Below, piece by piece: positions 1 to 5,995 of a stretch of DNA of 6,607 nucleotides. The notes under the pieces were generated by a model, which saw only the letters and a list, made by a program, of their open reading frames with translations, had not been told where the DNA came from and searched no databases. The stretch is from Pseudomonadota bacterium (lineage in GTDB: Bacteria > Pseudomonadota > Alphaproteobacteria > Elsterales > Elsteraceae), in NCBI GenBank assembly GCA_016195115.1, contig JACQAI010000032.1, positions 1 to 6,607 on the forward strand, given 5' to 3'. The position numbers were made by a program, and so were the translations under genes. Each line of letters begins with the position of its first letter. Position 1 is the first letter of the stretch.

Positions 1-525
1 CTCCGCCGGCAGGATGATCTCCAGCACCTCGCAGTCGTCGGAATAGTCGAGCACGGTGTGCTTGATCTTGGGCGGCTGAACCCAGCAGCTGCCGGCGTGC
101 ATGGTGATCGGGCCCTGGCCCTCGAAGTCGGTCGTCATCGATCCGCGCAGCACGTAGACCATCTGGAACTCGACGTCATGATAGTGCGCCTTGCGGACCT
201 CGTCGGTGACCGGCGGGATCATGCGGATGACGTGGGCCCGCACCATGCCGTTGGTCGCCGCGGCGGTGCCGAGGTCGCGGTAGCGCGCGTAGCTGCGCAA
301 GCCGCCGAGAAAATCCGAGTCGAGCAGGTGGCTGACCGTAAAGCGCTGCTTGGGACGCGGCGCCGATCGGGCGGCGGGGCGCGTCGGCTTGCGGGCGGCC
401 GCCTTGCGCGCGGCGGGTTTGCGTGCCGCGACCTTGCGCGACACGGCCTTGCGGGCAGTCCGCGCCGGCTTGCGAGCGCTTTTGGCCGCGGGCCGCTTGG
501 CTTTCTTGGTCGCGCGCTTGGCCAT
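1..525 (-). CDS. Cupin-domain protein with basic H1-like N-terminal tail (partial, C-terminus off the left edge)
   Basis: The minus-strand frame stays open for exactly 175 codons from an ATG at 525-523 to the window edge. A good Shine-Dalgarno (GGGAGGA) lies about 6 bases before the ATG. Residues 1-60 are almost only Ala, Lys, Arg and Pro, with AARKP/AARKA repeats resembling histone H1, AlgP or long HU tails. From about residue 61 a single cupin barrel begins. The first cupin motif is HYH (His114, His116), then Gln121 where Glu is usual, then YVLRG. The second motif contains PPKIKH with His156. These residues normally hold a metal ion. The protein is therefore probably a small metal-binding sensor or enzyme that may also touch nucleic acid through its tail. 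The substrate is unknown. It lies 65 bases downstream of the M24 gene on the same strand, so the two are probably co-transcribed. The cupin call is firm; the tail's role is inference. Confidence 0.82.
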   Translation of the reverse strand, partial: MAKRATKKAKRPAAKSARKPARTARKAVSRKVAARKPAARKAAARKPTRPAARSAPRPKQRFTVSHLLDSDFLGGLRSYARYRDLGTAAATNGMVRAHVIRMIPPVTDEVRKAHYHDVEFQMVYVLRGSMTTDFEGQGPITMHAGSCWVQPPKIKHTVLDYSDDCEVLEIILPAE

Positions 526-590
526 GATGATCCTCCCTGGCGGCTTGATCCCGGCACTTTAACGGGCGCGCGCGGCACGGGCGAGCGTGA

Positions 591-1775
591 TCACGCGATC
601 GTCATCGCGGCGAGATCCGAGGGCGCGTGGGTCAAGCGGTCGGGCGTCGCGCCGACCACCGCCATGTCGACGTAGCGGAAACCGCCGAGCCCGGGCACGT
701 AGATGCCTGGCTCGACGACCATGACCTCGTCGGCGATCAGCGGCCGTGGGTTGAAGCCCATGTCCTCGGGGAACTCGTGGGTGGCGACGCCGATGCCGTG
801 GCCGGTGCGATGCAGGATGTAGCGGCCGAAGCCGGCGCGCTCGATGACGCCGCACGCCGTCTGATCGATGCCGGACAGCGGCGCCCCGGCGACCGCCGCC
901 GCCAGGCCGGCCTCGGTGGCATGGCGCGCCGCATCGATCAGCCGGATGACATCGGCGCCGGGCTGGCCGCACGCGAAGGTCCGCTGGTCCTCGACGCTGA
1001 GCCCGTTGAGCCGCACGTTGCAAGCGACCACCGCGGGCGCGCCGGCGAGCACCCGGGCGCCGGTCTGCGCGCCGTCGCCGTGCGGCGAGGCCCCGGCCGG
1101 CCCGCTCAAGGTCATGAACTTGAGGATCTGGAAATCCTCGTCGGGGACGCGCGCGGCGGCCTCGACCATCGTCGCCGCCGCGATCAGATGGTCGACCTCC
1201 TGGGTCAGGCGGCCGGGGCGCAGCTCGGCGCGATAACGCGCCAGCGCCCAGTCGGCGAGCGCCGCGGCCTGGCGGAAGGCGGCGATTTCCTCGGCGTGCT
1301 TGACCAGGCGCACCGTGCGCAGGTCGGCGACGACCGCCACCGTGGTCGCCTCGGGCCGCAGCGCCAGCGCACGCGCTACCGGGCCGGCCGCGCCGTCGAT
1401 GCCGATGCGGGCGCGCGTCAAGCCGAGCTCGCGCAGGAGATCGGCCAGCGCCGCAGGAAAGTCCTCGGTCGAGGCGCGCCCGGCGAGCGGCCGCTCGACG
1501 TAGTGGACCGTGCGATCGAGCCACAGCGCGCCGCGCTGCCGCTCGGCTGCGAGCTTGTTGGCCGAGATCTCGGGCATCACGGCGACGGCCGCGCCGGCGC
1601 GCGTCAACACCAGCGCGAACGGCCGTTCCCAGGCCTGCACGGTCACGCCGTGGTTGGTGGCGAACTCGAAAAAATCGGCGCTGGCGAGCAGCAGCGCGTC
1701 GAGCTCGTGACGCGCCATCACCGCGTCGAGCCTGGCGCGTCGGTGGTTGCGAACGGCGACGCTCAATATCGGCAT
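591..1775 (-). CDS. M24-family (creatinase/prolidase 'pita-bread' fold) hydrolase lacking canonical metal ligands
   Basis: The 394-residue product has the two-domain layout of Xaa-Pro peptidases and creatinases: an N-terminal creatinase-type domain (about 10-150) and a C-terminal pita-bread domain (about 160-385). The domain shows His232 (ASPHGDG), the GHGIG motif with His326, VEPGIY with Glu355 and GGFRYVDM near the end. Aligned by eye to dimetal M24 enzymes, the first Asp ligand is Ala251, the second is Glu262 and the last Glu is Val369. Only His326 and Glu355 remain, so it is unlikely to be an ordinary metal-dependent aminopeptidase. Creatinase, a metal-free member, has comparable losses, so a C-N bond hydrolase of unknown substrate is plausible. 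No signal peptide is visible, which suggests the cytoplasm. The ATG has no clear Shine-Dalgarno and lies 19 bases after a tRNA; a later start such as Met20 is possible but would cut into the N-terminal domain. Confidence 0.88.
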   Translation of the reverse strand: MPILSVAVRNHRRARLDAVMARHELDALLLASADFFEFATNHGVTVQAWERPFALVLTRAGAAVAVMPEISANKLAAERQRGALWLDRTVHYVERPLAGRASTEDFPAALADLLRELGLTRARIGIDGAAGPVARALALRPEATTVAVVADLRTVRLVKHAEEIAAFRQAAALADWALARYRAELRPGRLTQEVDHLIAAATMVEAAARVPDEDFQILKFMTLSGPAGASPHGDGAQTGARVLAGAPAVVACNVRLNGLSVEDQRTFACGQPGADVIRLIDAARHATEAGLAAAVAGAPLSGIDQTACGVIERAGFGRYILHRTGHGIGVATHEFPEDMGFNPRPLIADEVMVVEPGIYVPGLGGFRYVDMAVVGATPDRLTHAPSDLAAMTIA

Positions 1776-1794
1776 GATCGGGCGGGGTGCGGGG

Positions 1795-1870
1795 TGGTGG
1801 AGCTGATCGGGATCGAACCGACGACCTCTGCAGTGCGATTGCAGCGCTCTCCCAGCTGAGCTACAGCCCC
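1795..1870 (-). tRNA. tRNA-Ala (anticodon CGC, reads GCG), CCA encoded
   Basis: The minus strand folds into a complete 76-base cloverleaf ending in an encoded CCA. The acceptor stem GGGGCTG/CAGCTCC contains the G3-U70 wobble pair that defines alanine tRNAs. The D stem is GCTC/GAGC and the anticodon stem CTGCA/TGCAG is perfect. The seven-base anticodon loop is ATCGCAC, giving anticodon CGC. The T stem GTCGG/CCGAT encloses TTCGATC. GCG codons are very common in the surrounding genes, so this isoacceptor would be heavily used. It has its own strong promoter just upstream, and no terminator separates it from the M24 gene. Confidence 0.97.
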
Positions 1871-1886
1871 CCGCAACGCGGGCCGG

Positions 1887-1915
1887 ATAATGGTCGCGGG
1901 CCTGTGGCCTGTCAA
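1887..1915 (-). promoter_or_regulatory. Sigma-70-type promoter of tRNA-Ala
   Basis: On the minus strand a perfect -35 box TTGACA (1915-1910) is followed after 17 bases by CATTAT (1892-1887), which matches four of six positions of the -10 consensus. Transcription would start near 1880, about ten bases before the tRNA. Strength and spacing suit a stable-RNA promoter. It probably also drives the M24 and cupin genes by read-through. Confidence 0.75.
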
Positions 1916-1972
1916 GCGCACCTCCGGGCCGCGAATCGGCCGGGAATCCGCGCCCGAGTCCGCCGGCCGGCC

Positions 1973-2001
1973 TTGCGCCGATGCACGCCCGAGGCTAGCT
2001 T
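1973..2001 (+). promoter_or_regulatory. Weak candidate promoter for yggT-yggU-folD
   Basis: TTGCGC (1973-1978) and TAGCTT (1996-2001) are spaced by 17 bases and lie about 36 bases before the yggT start. Each box matches only three of six consensus positions. The call rests mostly on location, because the operon needs a promoter in this divergent gap (1916-2036) and nothing better was seen. Confidence 0.25.
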
Positions 2002-2036
2002 CGGGGACCTTTGGAACGCCCTGCGGCAGCGATTTC

Positions 2037-2315
2037 ATGGACCCCTTTGTCAATCTGATCAGCACCGTCATCACGCTGTATATCTGGGTGCTGGTGCTCA
2101 CCGCGATTCTGAGCTGGCTGGTCGCGTTCAACGTGGTCAACACGCGCAACCGGTTCGTCTACACCGTCGGCGACATATGCTACCGGCTGACCGAGCCTGT
2201 GCTGCGTCCGATCCGCCGCATACTGCCCCACCTCGGCGGCATCGACATCTCGCCCGTGATCGTGATCCTGCTGCTCGTGTTCCTGCGCGACGCCGTCCAC
2301 TACTACCTGCGCTGA
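2037..2315 (+). CDS. yggT: YggT family integral membrane protein
   Basis: The 92-residue protein has the standard YggT layout: a first hydrophobic helix at about residues 7-31, a conserved loop reading LTEPVLRPIRRILP (51-64) followed by GGIDISP, and a second hydrophobic helix at about 73-84 ending in a short basic tail. Length is normal for a single-repeat YggT (about 90-100 residues). The ATG at 2037 was chosen because it gives the canonical N-terminus (MDPFVNLI); an upstream in-frame start would add 49 residues of unlikely composition. No strong Shine-Dalgarno is visible. The protein sits in the inner membrane. The family has been linked to osmotic or ion stress tolerance and to division-related clusters, but its molecular role is not settled. 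It is the first gene of a tight operon. Confidence 0.92.
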   Translation: MDPFVNLISTVITLYIWVLVLTAILSWLVAFNVVNTRNRFVYTVGDICYRLTEPVLRPIRRILPHLGGIDISPVIVILLLVFLRDAVHYYLR

Positions 2316-2322
2316 GCTGCGC

Positions 2323-2631
2323 ATGGGCGTACCCGCCGCGGCTCCGATCACGGTCCGGCTGACGCCACGCGCGCGCGCCGATCGCATTCTCGGCGTCGAG
2401 CACGATGCGCGCGGCTTGCGCGTGCTCAAGGTCGCGGTGGCGGCGCCGCCGGTCGACGGCGCCGCCAACGCCGCGCTGCTGGCGTTGCTCGCCAAGCACT
2501 TCGGCCTGCCGAAATCCGCCGTCACTCTGGTCTCCGGCGCGTCGGCGCGGACGAAGCGTGTCGCGCTCGCGGGCGATCCGATGCGCATCGCGGCAACGCT
2601 GCGCGCCCTCGAGACAGCATCCCCGCGATGA
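2323..2631 (+). CDS. yggU: DUF167 / YggU family protein
   Basis: The 102-residue protein carries the DUF167 signature: a VRLTPRA strand (11-17), then VAVAAPPVDGAANAALLALLA (about 37-57) in which the P-V-D-G-x-A-N core is diagnostic, then LVSGASARTKRV (69-80). These small cytoplasmic alpha/beta proteins have no established biochemical activity. The start lies seven bases after the yggT stop without a clear Shine-Dalgarno, so translational coupling is likely. Its stop overlaps the folD start as ATGA. The length and the yggT-yggU pairing are typical of proteobacteria. Confidence 0.93.
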   Translation: MGVPAAAPITVRLTPRARADRILGVEHDARGLRVLKVAVAAPPVDGAANAALLALLAKHFGLPKSAVTLVSGASARTKRVALAGDPMRIAATLRALETASPR

Positions 2632-3509
2632 CCGCGCGCCTGATCGACGGCAAGGCGTTCGCCGCCGGCTTGCGCGCGCGCATTGCCGACGAGGTGGCGG
2701 CGCTCAAGACGGCGCACGGCATCGTGCCGGGGCTCGCGGCCGTGCTGGTCGGCGACGACGCGGCGAGCCAGGTCTATGTGCGCAACAAGACCAGCCAGAC
2801 GCGCGAGGCCGGCATGGCGTCGTTCGAGCACCGCCTGCCGGCGAGCACGTCCGAGGCCGAGCTGATCGCGCTGGTCGGCGAGCTCGGGCGCGCCCCCGAG
2901 GTCGACGGCATCCTGGTCCAGCTGCCGCTGCCCGATCACATCGACAGCGCGCGGGTGGTCGCCGCGGTCGACCCCCTGAAGGACGTCGATGGGCTCAACA
3001 CCGTCAATGTCGGCCGGCTGTGGTGCGGGCTCGACGCGCTGGTGCCGTGCACGCCGCTCGGCTGCGTCATGCTGCTCAAGGATGCACTGGGTGGCGCACT
3101 GGTTGGCCGCGAGGCGGTGGTGATCGGGCGTTCGGCGCTGGTCGGCAAGCCGATCGCGGCGCTGCTGCTGGCCGAGCATTGCACCGTCACGGTGGCGCAC
3201 TCGCGGACCCGCGACCTGCCCGCGGTGGCGCGCCGCGCCGACATCCTGATCGCGGCGGTCGGCAAGCCCGAGATGGTGCGCGGCGACTGGATCAAGCCGG
3301 GCGCCACCGTGATCGACGTCGGCATCAACCGCATGCCGAAGCCCGACGGCAAGAGCCGGCTGGTCGGCGACGTCGCGTTCGACGAGGCGGTCGCGGTCGC
3401 CGGCGCGATCACGCCGGTGCCGGGCGGCGTCGGCCCGATGACCGTCGCCTGCCTGCTGCACAACACGCTGACGGCCTGCCGTCGGCGGCGCGGCCTGGCG
3501 ACCGTCTAG
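2628..3509 (+). CDS. folD: Bifunctional methylenetetrahydrofolate dehydrogenase / methenyltetrahydrofolate cyclohydrolase
   Basis: FolD interconverts 5,10-methylene-, 5,10-methenyl- and 10-formyl-tetrahydrofolate with NADP, supplying one-carbon units for purines and formyl-Met-tRNA in the cytoplasm. The 293-residue product is close to the usual 285-300. Key residues sit at the same numbers as in E. coli FolD: Tyr50 and Lys54 in VYVRNK, Gln98 in VQLPLP and Asp121 in DPLKDVDG. PCTPLG (140-145), the nucleotide-binding GRSALVGKP (167-175) and TPVPGGVGPMTV (262-273) follow in order. All catalytic residues are present, so the enzyme should be active. The ATG overlaps the yggU stop (ATGA), showing translational coupling. 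It is the last gene of the operon. The basic Arg-rich tail after residue 284 is slightly unusual but unremarkable. Confidence 0.98.
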   Translation: MTARLIDGKAFAAGLRARIADEVAALKTAHGIVPGLAAVLVGDDAASQVYVRNKTSQTREAGMASFEHRLPASTSEAELIALVGELGRAPEVDGILVQLPLPDHIDSARVVAAVDPLKDVDGLNTVNVGRLWCGLDALVPCTPLGCVMLLKDALGGALVGREAVVIGRSALVGKPIAALLLAEHCTVTVAHSRTRDLPAVARRADILIAAVGKPEMVRGDWIKPGATVIDVGINRMPKPDGKSRLVGDVAFDEAVAVAGAITPVPGGVGPMTVACLLHNTLTACRRRRGLATV

Positions 3510-3520
3510 CGCGGCAGCGG

Positions 3521-3535
3521 CGGCAGGCCTTGCCG
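3521..3535 (+). terminator. Short hairpin after folD, possible transcription end
   Basis: Twelve bases after the folD stop, CGGCA (3521-3525) and TGCCG (3531-3535) form a five-base-pair stem around a five-base loop. There is no following T run, so an intrinsic terminator is doubtful. It could be a Rho-assisted end or mRNA 3' stabiliser. Confidence 0.25.
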
Positions 3536-3644
3536 AGTTAAAGCGCGCCGCGTCGCCGGCGTAACGCTTCGTTAAGGCCGGATTCCGACACTCGGCGCGA
3601 CCAGCTCGGGGTTCCGGGCGTTGACGGAGCAGCCCAGCGCAGCC

Positions 3645-4316
3645 ATGTCGGTCATCGGCGAAACCTTCACGTTCGATCTTGAGGGCATGCTGATGGACGC
3701 GGACAAGACCCGCGTCGCCTACCAGGCCGCGCGGCCGTTTCCCCACATCGTCATCGACGACTTTCTGGCACCCGACGCGCTCGACGCCGCGATCGCGGCG
3801 TTCCCGCCGCCGGACTCCAGCGTCTGGCTCGTGCAGAACTCGACGGTGCGCGGCCACCCCGTCTCGGTGAACAAGAAGGCGTGCAACGAGGAACTGCAGA
3901 TTCCGGTTCCGCTGCGCAAGATCGGGCGCGAGCTGAATTGCTCGCTGTTTCTCCGCTTTCTCTCGATCGCGACCGGCATCCCGTTTCTGCTGCCCGATCC
4001 GATCGGCAACGCCCTGTTCCTGATCGAGCCGGGCGGCTTCCTCAACCTGCACGCCGACTACAGCCATCACCTCGACTCGGGGCTCGAGCACCGCGTCAAT
4101 CTGCTGCTCTACTTCAACCGCGACTGGCCCGAGGCGTACGGCGGCCATCTCGAGTTCCACCGGCCCGGCGACGCGGCGCCGCCGCGGGGGTTCCTGCCGA
4201 TCGCCAACCGCTGCGTCATCTTCGACTCGACGTCGGAGTCCTATCACGGCCATCCGCGGCCGTTGACCTGCCCGCCGGGCCGCACGCGCACGCCCAACCG
4301 GCACCTCGCGACGTAG
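3645..4316 (+). CDS. 2-oxoglutarate/Fe(II)-dependent oxygenase (prolyl 4-hydroxylase-like)
   Basis: Numbering from the ATG at 3645 (223 residues), the protein has the double-stranded beta-helix features of this superfamily. The N-terminal strand is PFPHIVIDDFL (about 32-41). The iron motif is H-x-D at His136/Asp138 (LNLHADYSHH) with distal His201 in YHGHP. An Arg in GRTRT (213-215) probably binds 2-oxoglutarate. YGGHLEFH and RVNLLLYFN lie between. It resembles the bacterial prolyl-hydroxylase-like group with the HGHPxPLxCPxGRxR ending. The substrate is unknown; relatives often lie beside sugar- or peptide-modifying genes, but no such partner is visible here. The start is uncertain: TTG at 3621 and ATG at 3693 (GAGGG about seven bases before) are alternatives. 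The C-terminus stops at HLAT, where relatives normally continue through a strand like SIALYYYT, so it may be truncated. It is transcribed alone. Confidence 0.85.
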   Translation: MSVIGETFTFDLEGMLMDADKTRVAYQAARPFPHIVIDDFLAPDALDAAIAAFPPPDSSVWLVQNSTVRGHPVSVNKKACNEELQIPVPLRKIGRELNCSLFLRFLSIATGIPFLLPDPIGNALFLIEPGGFLNLHADYSHHLDSGLEHRVNLLLYFNRDWPEAYGGHLEFHRPGDAAPPRGFLPIANRCVIFDSTSESYHGHPRPLTCPPGRTRTPNRHLAT

Positions 4317-4318
4317 GG

Positions 4319-4343
4319 CGGGGTGCGACTGGGCGGCACCCCG
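4319..4343 (+). terminator. GC-rich hairpin directly after the oxygenase stop
   Basis: CGGGGTGC (4319-4326) and GCACCCCG (4336-4343) form a perfect eight-base-pair stem with a nine-base loop, starting two bases after the stop codon. The position fits a terminator separating the oxygenase from the caspase promoter. There is no T run after the stem, so efficiency is uncertain. Confidence 0.5.
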
Positions 4344-4377
4344 AAAGTGTGAAGCACGCCATAGGGCGATTGCCCCG

Positions 4378-4412
4378 TTGGTAGTATTTTACCAGCATAT
4401 TCTATATATTTG
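4378..4412 (+). promoter_or_regulatory. AT-rich promoter region of caspase copy 1 with GGTA-N6-TACC dyad
   Basis: A sharp AT-rich island stands out from the GC-rich surroundings. It starts with TTGGTA (4378-4383, possible -35). GGTA (4380-4383) and TACC (4390-4393) form an inverted repeat with a six-base centre. CATATT (4396-4401) and TATATA (4403-4408) follow as -10 candidates. The same elements recur before copy 2 at 6125-6158, which supports function. Which boxes RNA polymerase uses cannot be decided by eye; the dyad could be an operator. Confidence 0.55.
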
Positions 4413-4856
4413 ACGCAACGATCGGGAGCGATCGATGAGGCGGGGCGTCCAATTCGTTATGGCCCTGGGGCTCGCGCTGGTCGGCAGCGTCGACGTGCTG
4501 GCGCAGCCGGCGCGTGCGCCTGTGGCGACCGAGAAGCGCGTCGCCCTGGTGATCGGCAACGGCGCCTACAAGGAAGCCCCGCTCAAGAATCCCGTCAACG
4601 ACGCGCGCGCCATGGCGACGGCGCTCCAGGGGCTCGGCTTCGAGATCATCAAGCGCGAGAACGCCAGCCAGAAGGACATGAACCGCGCGATCGGCGAGTT
4701 CGCGACGCGGCTGACCGGCGGCGGCACCGGGCTGTTCTACTACGCCGGGCACGGCATGCAGGTGAAGGGCCGCAACTACCTGCTGCCGGTCGATGCCGAG
4801 ATCGGCTCGGAGATGTCGGTGCGCACCGAGGCGGTCGACGTCGACCAGGTGCTCGA
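4380..4856 (+). repeat. Direct repeat, unit 1 (caspase promoter, leader and catalytic-domain start)
   Basis: This segment recurs at 6127-6607. Within the coding part the two align without any gap at an offset of 1751 bases. The last 141 bases (4716-4856) and a 63-base block (4639-4701) are identical between units. The promoter parts are recognisably related but have small indels. Confidence 0.95.
4419..4434 (+). promoter_or_regulatory. Shine-Dalgarno presented in a hairpin loop (copy 1)
   Basis: CGATCG (4419-4424) and CGATCG (4429-4434) pair as a six-base-pair stem whose four-base loop is GGAG, the ribosome-binding site. The stem ends on the base before the ATG. Copy 2 keeps the five inner pairs with a compensatory T-A to C-G change, which suggests selection on the RNA structure. 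It also decides the start at 4435. Confidence 0.5.
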
Positions 4857-5946
4857 CAACATGGTCATTCTGGATGCCTGCCGGAACAATCCCTTTGAAC
4901 GGCGCTTCAGGGGAAGCGCCGGGGGGCTCGCTCAGATCGACGCGCCGAAGGGTGCGCTGATCGCGTACGCGACCGCGCCCGGCAAGGTCGCGGCCGACGG
5001 CGACGGCGCCAACGGGCTCTACACCGCCGAGCTGCTGCGCGCGATCAGCGAGCCCAACCTCAGGATCGAGGACGTGTTCAAGCGCGTGCGCTCGCGCGTC
5101 GCCGCCGCGACCAACGACCTGCAGGTGCCGTGGGAAGCGTCGTCGCTGGTCGGCGACTTCTATTTCAAGCAGCAGGCCGACAACACCCAGATCGAGATGA
5201 CATTCTGGCAGTCGATCCAGAACAGCAATGATCCTCACGATTTCCAGAGCTATCTCGATCAGTTTCCCGACGGCAAGTTCGTCTCGTTGGCGCGCAACCG
5301 CATGCGCGCGCTGCAGAGCGCAGCCGAGCGCAGCCAGGAGCAGCAGCGCGCCGCCGACGCGCAGCGCCAGGCCGAGTCCCAGCGCTCGGCCAAAGCGGAC
5401 GAGGCCAAGCGCCGCGCCGAGGCCGACCGCCTGGCGACGCTCGAAGCCGAGCTGAAGCGCCTGAGCGCGCTCAACGAGCAGCAGCGCCAGGCGTCCGCGC
5501 CCGCTGAAACGGTGCCGGCGGCACTCCCTGCAGCTGCCCCACCGCCGCGCGCTCCGGTCGCCCCTACGCCCCCGCCGGCCCCCGCGTCTGCGCCACCACA
5601 GATCGCCGCACCCCAGGTCGCGTTGAGCGCGCCGCCGCGCGCGAGCCTGGATGGCAAGTGGACCGGCCAGGGCGGGATGTGGCAGTACGACCTGACGGTG
5701 AGCGGCGGCGAGATCAACGGCAGAGTCACCTGCGGCAACAGTATCTATCGGCTTCGAACCAAGCTCGGCGAGGACCAGATGTTGGATGCTACGGCGGACC
5801 GGCTGACCCCAAGCGGTTTCGCGCCGTTGAGTATCGGGATCACGGGAGTCTTTCCGACCATCGACGCGCCCAGAACCGGCACGTCGGGGACCAATATATG
5901 CAATCAGACCGCGCCTATCACGCTGCAGCGGGCATCGGCGGGCTGA
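4435..5946 (+). CDS. Secreted caspase-family (C14) protease with coiled coil and C-terminal beta domain, copy 1
   Basis: The 503-residue protein has five parts. A signal peptide covers residues 1-23 (cleavage near VLA-QPAR), giving a periplasmic or exported product. A caspase/metacaspase-type catalytic domain spans about 34-245, with catalytic His106 in YYAGHGMQ and Cys149 in LDACRNNP; such enzymes usually cut after basic residues. A WQSIQNSNDPHDFQSYL segment (about 258-290), common after bacterial caspase domains, follows. Next come a charged Gln/Ala/Arg coiled coil (about 294-352) and a Pro/Ala linker (353-402). The C-terminal domain (403-503) looks beta-rich and has two cysteines, 433 and 489, that could form a disulfide. 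Relatives have roughly ten more residues between QVLD (138-141) and MVILDAC (143-149), so this copy seems internally shortened beside the catalytic strand. Codons 142-167 also use more A/T-ending codons than their neighbours. GGGAG about six bases upstream supports the start. The substrate is unknown. Confidence 0.92.
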   Translation: MRRGVQFVMALGLALVGSVDVLAQPARAPVATEKRVALVIGNGAYKEAPLKNPVNDARAMATALQGLGFEIIKRENASQKDMNRAIGEFATRLTGGGTGLFYYAGHGMQVKGRNYLLPVDAEIGSEMSVRTEAVDVDQVLDNMVILDACRNNPFERRFRGSAGGLAQIDAPKGALIAYATAPGKVAADGDGANGLYTAELLRAISEPNLRIEDVFKRVRSRVAAATNDLQVPWEASSLVGDFYFKQQADNTQIEMTFWQSIQNSNDPHDFQSYLDQFPDGKFVSLARNRMRALQSAAERSQEQQRAADAQRQAESQRSAKADEAKRRAEADRLATLEAELKRLSALNEQQRQASAPAETVPAALPAAAPPPRAPVAPTPPPAPASAPPQIAAPQVALSAPPRASLDGKWTGQGGMWQYDLTVSGGEINGRVTCGNSIYRLRTKLGEDQMLDATADRLTPSGFAPLSIGITGVFPTIDAPRTGTSGTNICNQTAPITLQRASAG

Positions 5947-5995
5947 GCGCGGCCCGACTCGGTTCGACCACAGCTTGATCGCGTCTACTTCGGCC

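Noticed and set aside
627..1859. A 410-codon plus-strand frame opposite the M24 gene
   Set aside because: Its composition is that of an antisense GC-rich shadow, and it runs through the tRNA. The minus-strand M24 motifs are clear.
1763..2149. Minus-strand frame containing GAVAQLGERCNRTAEVVGSIP, and a plus-strand frame starting GGADRDRTDDLCSAIAALSQ
   Set aside because: Both are translations across the tRNA-Ala gene, a well-known source of false proteins.
3562..3574. TAACG-CTT-CGTTA inverted repeat upstream of the oxygenase
   Set aside because: A five-base stem with a three-base loop is short enough to be chance, and there is no second copy or promoter context to support an operator.
1995..4304. 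A 769-codon open frame on the minus strand opposite yggT, yggU, folD and the oxygenase
   Set aside because: It is a shadow produced by high GC content. The plus-strand genes are recognisable families with conserved motifs, and this frame has no recognisable domain.
4402..5238. A 278-codon minus-strand frame opposite caspase copy 1, with a related frame at 6201-6503 opposite copy 2
   Set aside because: The two resemble each other only because the caspase genes are duplicates. There is no separate domain or promoter.
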